Source of the DNA: CAXBYZ01 sp963980215
GTDB lineage: Bacteria > Patescibacteriota > Microgenomatia > UBA1400 > CG1-02-47-37
Assembly (NCBI GenBank): GCA_963980215.1
Contig: CAXBYZ010000025.1
Location: forward strand, 1 to 10,774
Reading direction: 5' to 3'
Length of the DNA stretch: 10,774 nucleotides
Positions 1-7,063 of this stretch are shown here, piece after piece. A model generated the notes under the pieces. That model was not told the origin of the DNA. It did no database searches and saw nothing but the letters and a program-made list of their open reading frames with translations. Every line of letters begins with the position of its first letter. Position 1 is the first letter of the stretch. The translations under genes were made by a program, and so were the position numbers.

Positions 1-5
1 TAAAT

Positions 6-434
6 ATGAAGAGATTTAAGATGATTGGGTCGTCGTACTTAATTCTGATTAAAAATGGTAAGGTTTTGTTGTCCCGAAGATTTCAAACTGGATACATGGA
101 TGGACATTACTCACTTCCGGCTGGACACGTGGATGAAGGTGAGACCATTGAGGATTGCTTGGTCCGTGAAGTTAAGGAAGAGATTGGAATTAAGATTAAT
201 AAAAAAGATATTAAGCTCAGCCACGTGATTCATAGGCGAGAGAAAGATATTCGACTAGATTTTTTCTATACGGTGAGCAAGTACGAGGGTGAGATTAAAA
301 ATATGGAAGAAAATAAGTGTGATGAATTGAAGTGGGTTAAGTTAGATAAATTACCAAAAAATATCTTGCCCTATATTAAGCAAGGGATTTATAAAACGGT
401 TAAACAAGTTTTGTATTCTGATATAGGTTTTTGA
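6..434 (+). CDS. NUDIX hydrolase
   Basis: A 142-residue single-domain NUDIX hydrolase, which would cleave a nucleoside diphosphate linked to another moiety (NTP, dinucleotide or nucleotide sugar) in the cytoplasm. The complete NUDIX box is at residues 40-62: G40, E46, then R54-E55, E58-E59 and G61, matching Gx5Ex7REUxEExGU, so the metal-binding glutamates are intact. The 'YSLPAGH' run before it and the 'EENKCDELKWVKLDKLP' stretch (about 101-117) resemble small MutT-like NUDIX proteins. Substrate cannot be read from the sequence. The ATG is only six bases into the window; a TAA at 1-3 might end an upstream gene. It lies directly before the Ig-like protein gene (13-base gap) and converges on the glycan operon. 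A link to glycan synthesis, such as nucleotide-sugar turnover, is possible but unsupported. Confidence 0.93.
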   Translation: MKRFKMIGSSYLILIKNGKVLLSRRFQTGYMDGHYSLPAGHVDEGETIEDCLVREVKEEIGIKINKKDIKLSHVIHRREKDIRLDFFYTVSKYEGEIKNMEENKCDELKWVKLDKLPKNILPYIKQGIYKTVKQVLYSDIGF

Positions 435-447
435 TAGAATAAGGTGT
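411..447 (+). promoter_or_regulatory. Possible extended -10 promoter giving a leaderless transcript
   Basis: TAGAAT at 435-440 is preceded by TG at 432-433, giving the extended -10 form TGnTAnnnT. A weak -35-like TTGTAT lies at 411-416 with an 18-base spacer. Seven bases separate the -10 from the ATG at 448, so transcription would begin at or just before the start codon and leave no room for a leader. The alternative is translation from a NUDIX-gene transcript using AAGG at 441-444, but that lies only three bases from the ATG, which is too close for a normal ribosome binding site. Similarity to promoter consensus is visible; activity is inferred. Confidence 0.35.
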
Positions 448-1170
448 ATGTCAAATGTACGCAAGACACGATTAGAGAGAAAGAGAGAAAAAGAGAGCCT
501 CAGGCAAGCAGTTAAGTACTTGTTTTTGATTTTTTTAAGTTTATTTCTTTTGGTAAAGTTTGGATTGCCTGGTCTGATTAACATGGCTACCTTTATTGGC
601 AACATTAGCTCTAGTGATAATCCAATCGAAAAAGAAGACCAACTGGCACCAAGACCACCTAGGCTAAATCCCCTGCCTGAAGCAACCAACTCAGCTCAAA
701 TTAATGTGAGTGGATCAGCTGAACCAGGCACATCCATAAAACTGTATGTTCGAGGAATTAGTATCGAAGAGACTGTGGCGAGTGAAGAGAGTGCTTTTGA
801 GTTTAAGAAGGTTCATTTAAGGGAAGGTGAAAACGAAATTTATACTGTTGCTTATGATGACCACGGAAATACTAGCGATGACTCGAGTTCATATACTGTG
901 CTGGTAGATAATGAAAAACCAGAGATTTCTATAGGTACTCCAAGTGATGGAGATAAATTTTTTGACAGTGATAGTCCAATCACTGTTTCTGGATCAACTG
1001 AAGAAGGTGCTAGTCTAGAAATTAATGATCATTTTGTAATGGTGAAGAGTGATGGAAGTTATTCTACTTCTGTGAACTTGTCTGATGGAGATAATGAGAT
1101 TAAGGCAGTTGCCGTTGATGAAGCAGGAAACAGAGCTGAGGCTGTGATAAATGTTAATTACACTCCGTAA
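448..1170 (+). CDS. Membrane-anchored protein with two tandem Ig-like domains
   Basis: A 240-residue protein with a strongly basic N-terminus (residues 1-23, rich in R and K), one hydrophobic segment at about 24-45, and an extracytoplasmic part, so it is probably a type II single-pass membrane protein. After a proline-rich linker (65-77) come two beta-sandwich repeats at about 78-153 and 157-238. They are clear copies of each other: 'INVSGSAEPGTSIKL' (85-99) matches 'ITVSGSTEEGASLEI' (178-192), and 'LREGENEIYTVAYDDHGN' (124-141) matches 'LSDGDNEIKAVAVDEAGN' (211-228). This is the pattern of bacterial Ig-like / glucodextranase-B-like modules, usually involved in adhesion or carbohydrate contact. 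No catalytic motif is seen. Because it adjoins a surface-glycan cluster, it may be a cell-surface or envelope-spanning component (inference). The start is the first ATG after the NUDIX stop, just ahead of the basic stretch. Confidence 0.88.
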   Translation: MSNVRKTRLERKREKESLRQAVKYLFLIFLSLFLLVKFGLPGLINMATFIGNISSSDNPIEKEDQLAPRPPRLNPLPEATNSAQINVSGSAEPGTSIKLYVRGISIEETVASEESAFEFKKVHLREGENEIYTVAYDDHGNTSDDSSSYTVLVDNEKPEISIGTPSDGDKFFDSDSPITVSGSTEEGASLEINDHFVMVKSDGSYSTSVNLSDGDNEIKAVAVDEAGNRAEAVINVNYTP

Positions 1171-1184
1171 AAACCAATACAGAA

Positions 1185-1220
1185 GGTTCCGAACTTTTAA
1201 ACATCTTAGAGTTCGGAACC
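1185..1220. terminator. Perfect 11-bp inverted repeat between convergent genes, probable bidirectional terminator
   Basis: GGTTCCGAACT at 1185-1195 pairs with AGTTCGGAACC at 1210-1220 across a 14-base loop with no mismatch. It sits where the plus-strand Ig-like gene (stop ending at 1170) meets the minus-strand operon (stop at 1206-1208). The operon's last codons (Gly-Ser-Glu-Leu) form one arm and its stop codon is in the loop. Neither side has a strong U tract: the minus direction continues TTCTGTATTGGTTTTT and the plus direction has none. Termination is therefore inferred mainly from position and stem strength; an mRNA 3'-end stabilising hairpin is the alternative. Confidence 0.6.
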
Positions 1221-2285
1221 CACAAGGCTAAAGAACCAGATTAGAATCCAGGGATAAAAGAGAGAGTTTTGAAAAAGCGAGTGAGTGAGTAGGACAATCA
1301 ATGAAATTTTTATGAGTAGTGAAGTTTTGTAGATGTGATTAAGTAGATTTAAGTAAGCAAGAAAGCCAAGAATGCCAGTAGTGGCAAGTACAAATAGCAA
1401 ACTTGAGTCTAAGCCAGCACCAGCGTGAGATAGTGGTTGGTTTTGATAGTAACGTAGAGTGTTAAAGCCGACTCCAAAAACTGGATGGTCTTTGATAATA
1501 ACAAGTGAGTCTTGGTAGTTGTCTATACGTTGTTTAATTGAAAAAACTCGTTCTAGCTTAACCCCGTCACCACCAGGTCTTGGCAAAAAAGGAAGAATGA
1601 TGACAAATAGTATGCCTAGTAAAAGAAGTTTTAGTTTTTTCATAAAGATAACGTAAGCTAGCAAAGAGAGTAGTAAGGCCAAGTATGAGCTTCTGGAGTA
1701 AGTAAGGAGTAAGGGGGTTAGCAAAAAGGGGTAGAGCCATGGAGTTGTTTTGGTGAAGAATGTTAAGATAATACCTAAAACTAAAATTACCCCAACGTAA
1801 GCTGGGTCAAAGAAAGTTGATATAACTCGATAGTAGTGATCGTCCCAATGACTGGCGGATAGAAATCTAGTATCTGGAAGGAGTAGGTATTGAAGTAGGC
1901 CAAAAATGGCAAGAGATAGTGATGAGAAGATTAGAAGTTTTTTGATGGGAAGTTTTAGTTTCTTGTCTTTAAGAATAAAAATTAAAGTTGAGTAGATTGC
2001 AAAACGAATCAGGTAGAGTGAAGACAACAAGATGTGATTAAAGGGAAATTTGAAGAAAGCAAGTAGGAGAGAGATAGTAGCGGTGACAAGAAAATAGAAA
2101 AGAGGTTTTGCAAGAGTAGAGTTAATTTTTGGTCTAGTTAACAACCAGAAGAAGAAAATTAAAGTAATGATAATATCGTGAAGATAAAGATTGACACCTA
2201 AAGGAAATCCGGGAATTCTGGTTAGTTGACCAAAAGGAAAGACGATAAACAGAGAGATGATTAAAGATCTAGTTGCTTTGGTCAT
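1206..2285 (-). CDS. O-antigen ligase/polymerase-like membrane protein (Wzy/WaaL family)
   Basis: A 359-residue polytopic inner-membrane protein with about ten hydrophobic segments. Proteins of this superfamily polymerise flipped repeat units (Wzy) or transfer glycan from undecaprenyl diphosphate to an acceptor (WaaL) outside the membrane. Family signs are 'RVISTFFDPAYVG' (153-165), 'TYSRSSYLALL' (195-205, matching the T-x-SR-x motif), the soluble loop at about 232-268 ending 'DHPVFGVGFNT' (266-276), and 'SSLLFVLATTGILGFLAYL' (294-312). The usual HN before the last motif reads LD (292-293), so the conserved histidine is not at its standard place; H287 is nearby. Ligase and polymerase cannot be separated by sequence alone. 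It is the last gene of the operon and overlaps the gene before it by 17 bases; no Shine-Dalgarno sequence is visible, suggesting coupled translation. Confidence 0.82.
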   Translation of the reverse strand: MTKATRSLIISLFIVFPFGQLTRIPGFPLGVNLYLHDIIITLIFFFWLLTRPKINSTLAKPLFYFLVTATISLLLAFFKFPFNHILLSSLYLIRFAIYSTLIFILKDKKLKLPIKKLLIFSSLSLAIFGLLQYLLLPDTRFLSASHWDDHYYRVISTFFDPAYVGVILVLGIILTFFTKTTPWLYPFLLTPLLLTYSRSSYLALLLSLLAYVIFMKKLKLLLLGILFVIILPFLPRPGGDGVKLERVFSIKQRIDNYQDSLVIIKDHPVFGVGFNTLRYYQNQPLSHAGAGLDSSLLFVLATTGILGFLAYLNLLNHIYKTSLLIKISLIVLLTHSLFQNSLFYPWILIWFFSLVGSEL

Positions 2286-3561
2286 TTAAATATAGTTTAA
2301 CTTGAGAGGTGTCATTTTGGTAAAGCAAAGGAAGATTGCCATGTTCTTTTGGTAAGCTGGCATTAGCCCCAACTAAGATGTGAGTATAGTTGGAGTTTTT
2401 AGTAGCCCAAGATTCATGATCAAAAGGAAAGTCTAGATAGAAAAGATTGTGAATGTTGTAAACCAAAACTTTATCTGAGGGCTTAATGTTATCTTTAAAC
2501 CAGTTATCGATGTCATAAAAATCTCCAAAATCAAATTTAAGTCTTTGAGCGAGAAACTGCTGTTTAGTTTGCTTGTGAAGAATGACTGGAAGATATTTTT
2601 GATTTGCCCATGCTCGACCGACTATTCCAAGCAATGAGTGAGCCACAACTAAAAACAATAGATACTTATTTTTATTTTTAATAAAAAGGGAGCTTGCTTG
2701 AATTGATAAAAGGCTTAGTAAAAACAAAGCAAAGCGGCCAAAACCAGTGCCCGGGCCTAACCACCAGATAAGAAGAACTGATGTAAGAGTGTAAAGATTT
2801 TTCTTGTTGATTGGTTTCTTTATAGAGAAAATAAATAAAATTAAAATAATTGGTCCAACTCTAAATATTGGATCAAAAAATAGTCTTAAGGGGCGAGAAA
2901 ACCAAAACCAGAAACCGTTGTATAACCACTCGGACTCAAAGCCAAAATTTTCTAAAAATGGATAGAAAAAATTTCCGGTGACTTTTTGGTTAATGGCGGC
3001 AAAAGGCAAAACACCCAAGATTCCCCATGGAACTAAAGTGATAGCTAAACCAATAACTACTGCATGAAGTTTGGTAGCACTAGCCAAGATGATTGCTATG
3101 GCTTTGGCCCACCATTTTTTTACATTTAGAGCTAGTAGTAAGAAGAAGGTAACAATTAAGTCTATGTAGCTAGTGGTTGAGAGCCAACCTACTAACAAAG
3201 TGGAGTAAAACAAGTTGGTTGCGATTAAACCTGATGTTTTTGAGAAGTATTTTTTGGCAAGTAAGTAAACTTGATGAGCTGATAAAATTCCAAATACTAA
3301 GTGGGTTAGTTTTGGGAGTCTTTCGTCCCAAAGATAAAGACCCAAGGCATAGATAAGTTCACCCAACCTTGGCAAGCCAGACCAATAAAGAAGATTACCT
3401 GGAATTGGGTTGATTGAGTGTCTTTCAAGAAATATTTTACTGGTGGTGAGGTGATACCAAAGTGAGTCAAAACCAAGCTCGGGACCAAGAGCACCGATCA
3501 GATTAGTAATAACTTGAAGTATTAAAAGAAGTAAAAGTAGGTGATTAATTTTTATTTTCAT
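2269..3561 (-). CDS. GT-C-like polytopic membrane protein (ArnT/PMT-like glycosyltransferase)
   Basis: A 430-residue membrane protein: one N-terminal transmembrane helix (about 7-27), a first external loop with 'GFDSLWYHLTTSKIFLE' (30-46), seven or more further helices to about 315, then a soluble C-terminal part (about 325-430). An acidic residue in the first loop, here D32 followed by YH (36-37), is where GT-C enzymes place catalytic or metal-binding acidic residues. Such enzymes transfer sugars from polyprenyl-phosphate donors on the outer face. The C-terminal region has a 'DKVLVYNIHNLFYLDFPFD' stretch (363-381), common after the membrane domain of such proteins. Exact acceptor and sugar are unknown. 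Assignment to GT-C rests on topology plus the D-x(3)-YH loop, so it is weaker than for the GT2/GT-C fusion gene. It overlaps its neighbours by 17 bases at both ends. Confidence 0.72.
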   Translation of the reverse strand: MKIKINHLLLLLLILQVITNLIGALGPELGFDSLWYHLTTSKIFLERHSINPIPGNLLYWSGLPRLGELIYALGLYLWDERLPKLTHLVFGILSAHQVYLLAKKYFSKTSGLIATNLFYSTLLVGWLSTTSYIDLIVTFFLLLALNVKKWWAKAIAIILASATKLHAVVIGLAITLVPWGILGVLPFAAINQKVTGNFFYPFLENFGFESEWLYNGFWFWFSRPLRLFFDPIFRVGPIILILFIFSIKKPINKKNLYTLTSVLLIWWLGPGTGFGRFALFLLSLLSIQASSLFIKNKNKYLLFLVVAHSLLGIVGRAWANQKYLPVILHKQTKQQFLAQRLKFDFGDFYDIDNWFKDNIKPSDKVLVYNIHNLFYLDFPFDHESWATKNSNYTHILVGANASLPKEHGNLPLLYQNDTSQVKLYLNDQSN

Positions 3562-4150
3562 ACAGTTTTACTCTTACCATTAAGGAGTGAAGACTCATTA
3601 AAAAAGCCAAAATAAATCCGGGAAGACCATCTAGAAATCCTAGTCTTATAACATAATTTTGGATAAATTTAGCTGGAGGGTAAAAAAGAAGCTTTAGCAA
3701 ACTTGGAATGGGTATTTCTTTTGCTCTTAAATTAGAGTAGTGGTTGATTCTATCTATAAATTGGGAAACAGTAATGTCTCTTTGGTGAAGAATGGGATTT
3801 TTTAAGATTTTTACTGGAAGATTTGAGCAAAAAGTTTCATGAACTATTCCTTGCCACTTACCAGATTTTTTTTGAATTAATCTAGTGCTTTTGAATTTTG
3901 AGGTTTCACCAAATTTTAATTTTTTACCCAGAAACCAATCTGTGCGCTTGAGTTGGTAGTTATATTTTGGGTTTAGAATAGCTTGGTTTATTTCTTTTTT
4001 TAAGGCAGGGGTTATTGTTTCATCGCTGTCTAGAAATAAAACCCAGGGAGTTTTAACCTGTTTTAATTCCAGGTTACGAACCTTGCAGAAATTAGTGATA
4101 TTTGGTTGGTTGATGGTGAGAATAGTTATGTTTTTATTGATTTTATTCAT
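3545..4150 (-). CDS. Short GT2-like glycosyltransferase missing the usual N-terminal half (WaaE-like)
   Basis: A 201-residue protein starting at the ATG at 4150, which overlaps the upstream stop by 8 bases (ATGAATAA). A start at 4189 would add 13 residues but deepen the overlap to 47 bases. Its body matches the WaaE/KdtX-like GT2 family: the RN that precedes the donor site (residues 25-26), 'WVLFLDSDE' (36-44, DxD-type metal site D41/D43), 'GKWQGIVHE' (97-105), and the C-terminal 'GFLDGLPGF' (171-179) followed by a hydrophobic stretch. The oddity is the front: family members begin about 50 residues earlier with a T-x-NE strand and a D-S-x-S-TD nucleotide-binding strand, and neither is here. 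The DNA upstream codes for the convincing C-terminus of the preceding enzyme, so no nearby frameshift restores it. It could be a decayed enzyme, an enzyme completed by a partner, or a natural short subfamily. Confidence 0.8.
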   Translation of the reverse strand: MNKINKNITILTINQPNITNFCKVRNLELKQVKTPWVLFLDSDETITPALKKEINQAILNPKYNYQLKRTDWFLGKKLKFGETSKFKSTRLIQKKSGKWQGIVHETFCSNLPVKILKNPILHQRDITVSQFIDRINHYSNLRAKEIPIPSLLKLLFYPPAKFIQNYVIRLGFLDGLPGFILAFLMSLHSLMVRVKLYENKN

Positions 4151-6140
4151 AGATAGTGATGTGTAGGTTTGAAGTTTTGTCTTCATCAAAGTTTTGCCAC
4201 CAGAGAAGATAACGATAGTTGTCTAGGTGTGACTTAAACTCAACCTCTTCTGGGTTTTTTAACTGGTAAGGAGTATTCTTTGATTTAATCATCTTAACTA
4301 CGTTTAATCTTAAAGATAAAGTTGGACCGTAAGAGATGAAGTCGTGTTTTACTAAATAGTAGCTATTGTAGAGAGCTAAAATGATAAAACTTAAGTAGAG
4401 AAGTGGTTTTTTGTAGTGGTGAAGGGCCAAGCCAATGCTGATAGCAAAAATTGGGAGTAATACTGGAAAGTAAGCTTCCGATGGTCCACCGTGAATAAAA
4501 AAAGCTAAAAAATTAAGTAAGATAAAGTTGGTTATTAATTTTTTGTGTTTATTTTTTGATTTTACAAGAGAAGTTATGACCAGTAGAGCTACTAGTCCAG
4601 CAATAAGTGGTTGGTCCCAAGCTACAAATTTTTGATAGTACTTAAAGATTGTTTTTAAAACATTGATTCGTGAAGCTTGCCCTAATCCGTGATCGCTAGT
4701 TGGATTTATAAAACTAAGAAGTCTGTAACCCAACCAAGCTGCAAAACCGAGAGTTTGCTTAAAACCATGATTAAAGTCGTAAATTATTTTTGGTAAGAAA
4801 GGTAGAAAGAAAACTAAAAACTTTGGTGAGAATTTAATTTTTTGTTTGTAAAAATGATAGATTGCTAACAAGAGTAAAGGTAGAGTGGTTAACTCAAGTT
4901 GAAGTAAAACTCCAGAAAGGAAAAATGACCAAAGTATTGAGTTGCTGGACAGAGCGATGAGGTAGAGAATTGAGAATAAAGGAATTGGACTGATGTGGTA
5001 CGGCATTCGAGAGTGAAGAACTATTAAGGGTGATGTAGCTGCAACAAGAGCGGTAACTAAAGCAGGCTTAAGATCTGTAAATGATTTGGCTAGTTTGTAA
5101 GTAAGGTAAACCGTTAGAACTCCGAGAGTGCTAGTTAGAATAGCTGGAGCAACTGGGTTAAAGCTACCTAGTTTTAAAGCTAAGGCAATAAACCAGATAA
5201 AGAGTGAGCCTTGAAATAGCCAAGGGACAGATGACGGAATTCCAACTAGAGGCCACTTGCCAGTCAACAACATATCTCTGGCTGCTAAGTAGTCTCTTCC
5301 CTGGTCTCCGATAAAAGTCATAAAGGTGGATAGATGATAAAACCTTAACCAAATAGAGAGTAAAAGAATAAGACTAAGAGCAATAATTTCTGGGGTTAAC
5401 CTAAGGAAACTTTCAGCCAAAACTGCTTGTGGAAAACCAAAGTGTTTTTTTAGGTAGTAGAAACGAGAAGTGTTGAATATTTTTTGAATGTAATCTGTTT
5501 TGGGTGTAGATTTTCCCCAATAGTGAACTAGTTTGGCGGAAGGAAGAATAAAAAGCTTGTGACCTTTATCTGTGATTCTTTTAAATAGATCAGATTCTTC
5601 AAAGTAAAGAAAAAACTTTTCATCAAAACCCTTAAATTTGTTAAAAATTGATTTTCTAATTAAGAAGGCAGAGCCTGGTAAAACTTTTACTGGAATCTGT
5701 TTCGTCTTATTCTCAATGTTGACCCAGTATTTTTTTGAGATTGGGTTGTTGGGCCACAATTTATTGATAAATGATAAGCCGAAAATGGCTTTTAGCGGAG
5801 TTAGAGTGGAAGTGCCTTGGATGGGGTAAGGTTTTTGTTTTGAGTCGAGAAGTAAAGGGGCGACGGCTGCAGTTTTTATATTTTTTTCTAGGTAGTTAAT
5901 TAAAGGTTTAATTGAGTTTGGTAGAAGTAGGGTGTCTGGGTTTAAAAAGAGTAGGTAGTTGGCCTGAGCTAGTTTAGCTCCCTTGTTGCAACCAGCACCG
6001 AAGCCAATGTTATCTTTGTCGTTATCTACAACTATGACCTCGTGTTTAATCTTAAGGTTTTTTTTAATAGATTTGAGGCAGTTATTCAAAACTTTTTTGT
6101 TTTTGTAGTGAACGGTGATGACGGATAGTTTTGGTTTCAT
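4143..6140 (-). CDS. GT2 glycosyltransferase fused to a PMT/ArnT-like GT-C membrane domain
   Basis: A 665-residue two-domain protein. Residues 1-245 are a cytoplasmic GT2 of the rhamnosyltransferase (WbbL-like) type: 'LSVITVHYKN' (5-14), 'VIVVDN' (35-40), 'NIGFGAGCNKG' (44-54), 'LFLNPDT' (64-70, the NPD metal motif), 'PGSAFLIRK' (155-163) and 'GFDEKFFLYFEESDL' (171-185, catalytic-base region). Residues about 250-600 are a polytopic GT-C domain: first helix 251-268, then 'MTFIGDQGRDYLAARD' (274-289) with the acidic first-loop residues, about ten further helices, and a short soluble tail. The GT-C part would use a polyprenyl-phosphate sugar outside the membrane, so the two active sites would face opposite sides. 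The GT2 part is compact: between VVDN and NIGFGAG only three residues remain where about twenty are usual. It overlaps the upstream gene by ATGA and the downstream gene by 8 bases; no Shine-Dalgarno sequence is visible. Confidence 0.88.
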   Translation of the reverse strand: MKPKLSVITVHYKNKKVLNNCLKSIKKNLKIKHEVIVVDNDKDNIGFGAGCNKGAKLAQANYLLFLNPDTLLLPNSIKPLINYLEKNIKTAAVAPLLLDSKQKPYPIQGTSTLTPLKAIFGLSFINKLWPNNPISKKYWVNIENKTKQIPVKVLPGSAFLIRKSIFNKFKGFDEKFFLYFEESDLFKRITDKGHKLFILPSAKLVHYWGKSTPKTDYIQKIFNTSRFYYLKKHFGFPQAVLAESFLRLTPEIIALSLILLLSIWLRFYHLSTFMTFIGDQGRDYLAARDMLLTGKWPLVGIPSSVPWLFQGSLFIWFIALALKLGSFNPVAPAILTSTLGVLTVYLTYKLAKSFTDLKPALVTALVAATSPLIVLHSRMPYHISPIPLFSILYLIALSSNSILWSFFLSGVLLQLELTTLPLLLLAIYHFYKQKIKFSPKFLVFFLPFLPKIIYDFNHGFKQTLGFAAWLGYRLLSFINPTSDHGLGQASRINVLKTIFKYYQKFVAWDQPLIAGLVALLVITSLVKSKNKHKKLITNFILLNFLAFFIHGGPSEAYFPVLLPIFAISIGLALHHYKKPLLYLSFIILALYNSYYLVKHDFISYGPTLSLRLNVVKMIKSKNTPYQLKNPEEVEFKSHLDNYRYLLWWQNFDEDKTSNLHITIYE

Positions 6141-7063
6141 ACTAGCTTTAGTATTTTACTAAAACGGTGTTTAAAGGTGTGGGCTTTAATGGTTTTTTGA
6201 TAAGCTGTTTGAATAATTTTTTCTCTTTGACTTGAATTTGAAAGGAAAAATTTAAGTTTATTTTTTAAGTCTTTTGGTGAGTTAAAAGTTATGATCTCTT
6301 TGTTTTTTTGGTAGTAATTTGAGTTAGTTTTATCAACCAGTTGTAGAGTTTTACAGGCTGGAATCTCGAAAGTTCTTAGGTTGCCAGTTCCAGTCATGTG
6401 ATCAGGGGTTAGGTTTAGACCAATTTTGGCTTGTTGATAGATGTTAACAAGATCACTCCCCCACGCTTCTCCTTGATAGAATGATGCTAGTCCGGGCGCG
6501 AGATTTATGCTTGGTGGAATCCAACCCCAAATTTTTAAGTCGATGTTTTGTTTGAGTAGTTTAATTAATTGAAGTTGCCTGTTTTTAAATAAAGTGCCAA
6601 CAAAAACAAAGTCATGTATTTTCTTGGATTGACTTGGTTTAAATATTTTTAGATCGACGGCAGAGTAGGGTAAATTTACTACCTTAACCTTGGTTAATTT
6701 TTGCCACTGCTTTTGGTGTCTAGAGTCATTGACGATTATTACTTTTGATGCAAGAGCTATTTTTCTTTCTGAGCTTGAGATTTTTTTGGGTGGAACTCCA
6801 CAAAAAAAGACTGTGCTTTTTATAGGATAAAGCTTATCTATACCGGCAGAGAAAAAAACATGGTCAAATAATTTTTTTTTGATTAGTTTTTTTACTCTTA
6901 AAAAATTAATTACTTTGAGACTGTTTTTGTTTAAAGGGAAAACGATAACCTGGTGGCCCAGCTCTTTTATAGCTCTACACCAGTGGTTTTGAGTTTGGTA
7001 GGTTGGCAATGGTTTTTTGGTTTTTAACTTAGGGTGAACTGGAGTGATGAGTAGAATTTTCAT
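6137..7063 (-). CDS. GT-B glycosyltransferase, CgeB-like (Glyco_trans_1_2 type)
   Basis: A 308-residue cytoplasmic GT-B fold enzyme expected to move a sugar from a nucleotide donor to the growing glycan. The N-terminal Rossmann-like half starts 'MKILLITPVHP' and runs to about 145, with 'VIIVNDSRH' (108-116) and 'LPYSAVDLKIF' (131-141) marking the domain crossover. The donor half begins 'FVFVGTLFKNRQ' (152-163) and contains 'GTGNLRTFEIPACKTLQLVD' (225-244), the signature region of the CgeB/Glyco_trans_1_2 group, where an R-x-FE-x-x-A-C motif replaces the Ex7E motif of ordinary GT4 enzymes. 'HTFKHR' (295-300) near the end is also typical. The N-terminal half is short for GT-B (about 150 residues). 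Sugar specificity is not predictable. It is coupled by 4-base ATGA overlaps to the methyltransferase before it and the fusion gene after it. Confidence 0.84.
   Translation of the reverse strand: MKILLITPVHPKLKTKKPLPTYQTQNHWCRAIKELGHQVIVFPLNKNSLKVINFLRVKKLIKKKLFDHVFFSAGIDKLYPIKSTVFFCGVPPKKISSSERKIALASKVIIVNDSRHQKQWQKLTKVKVVNLPYSAVDLKIFKPSQSKKIHDFVFVGTLFKNRQLQLIKLLKQNIDLKIWGWIPPSINLAPGLASFYQGEAWGSDLVNIYQQAKIGLNLTPDHMTGTGNLRTFEIPACKTLQLVDKTNSNYYQKNKEIITFNSPKDLKNKLKFFLSNSSQREKIIQTAYQKTIKAHTFKHRFSKILKLV

Noticed and set aside
472..498. Purine-rich AGAGA tract at the start of the Ig-like gene
   Set aside because: It encodes the basic RLERKREKES segment expected on the cytoplasmic side of a type II membrane protein; not an independent repeat.
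351..689. Minus-strand reading frame of 112 codons across the NUDIX/Ig boundary
   Set aside because: It lies antisense to two well-supported genes, shows no family motif and has a composition expected from a shadow frame.
4151..4189. Upstream start for the short GT2 (13 extra residues)
   Set aside because: It would lengthen the overlap to 47 bases and adds no family-like sequence; the ATG at 4150 gives an 8-base overlap in keeping with the other junctions.
5638..5829. Plus-strand frame of 63 codons inside the GT2 half of the fusion gene
   Set aside because: It is antisense to a strongly conserved catalytic domain, with no start signal or recognisable product.
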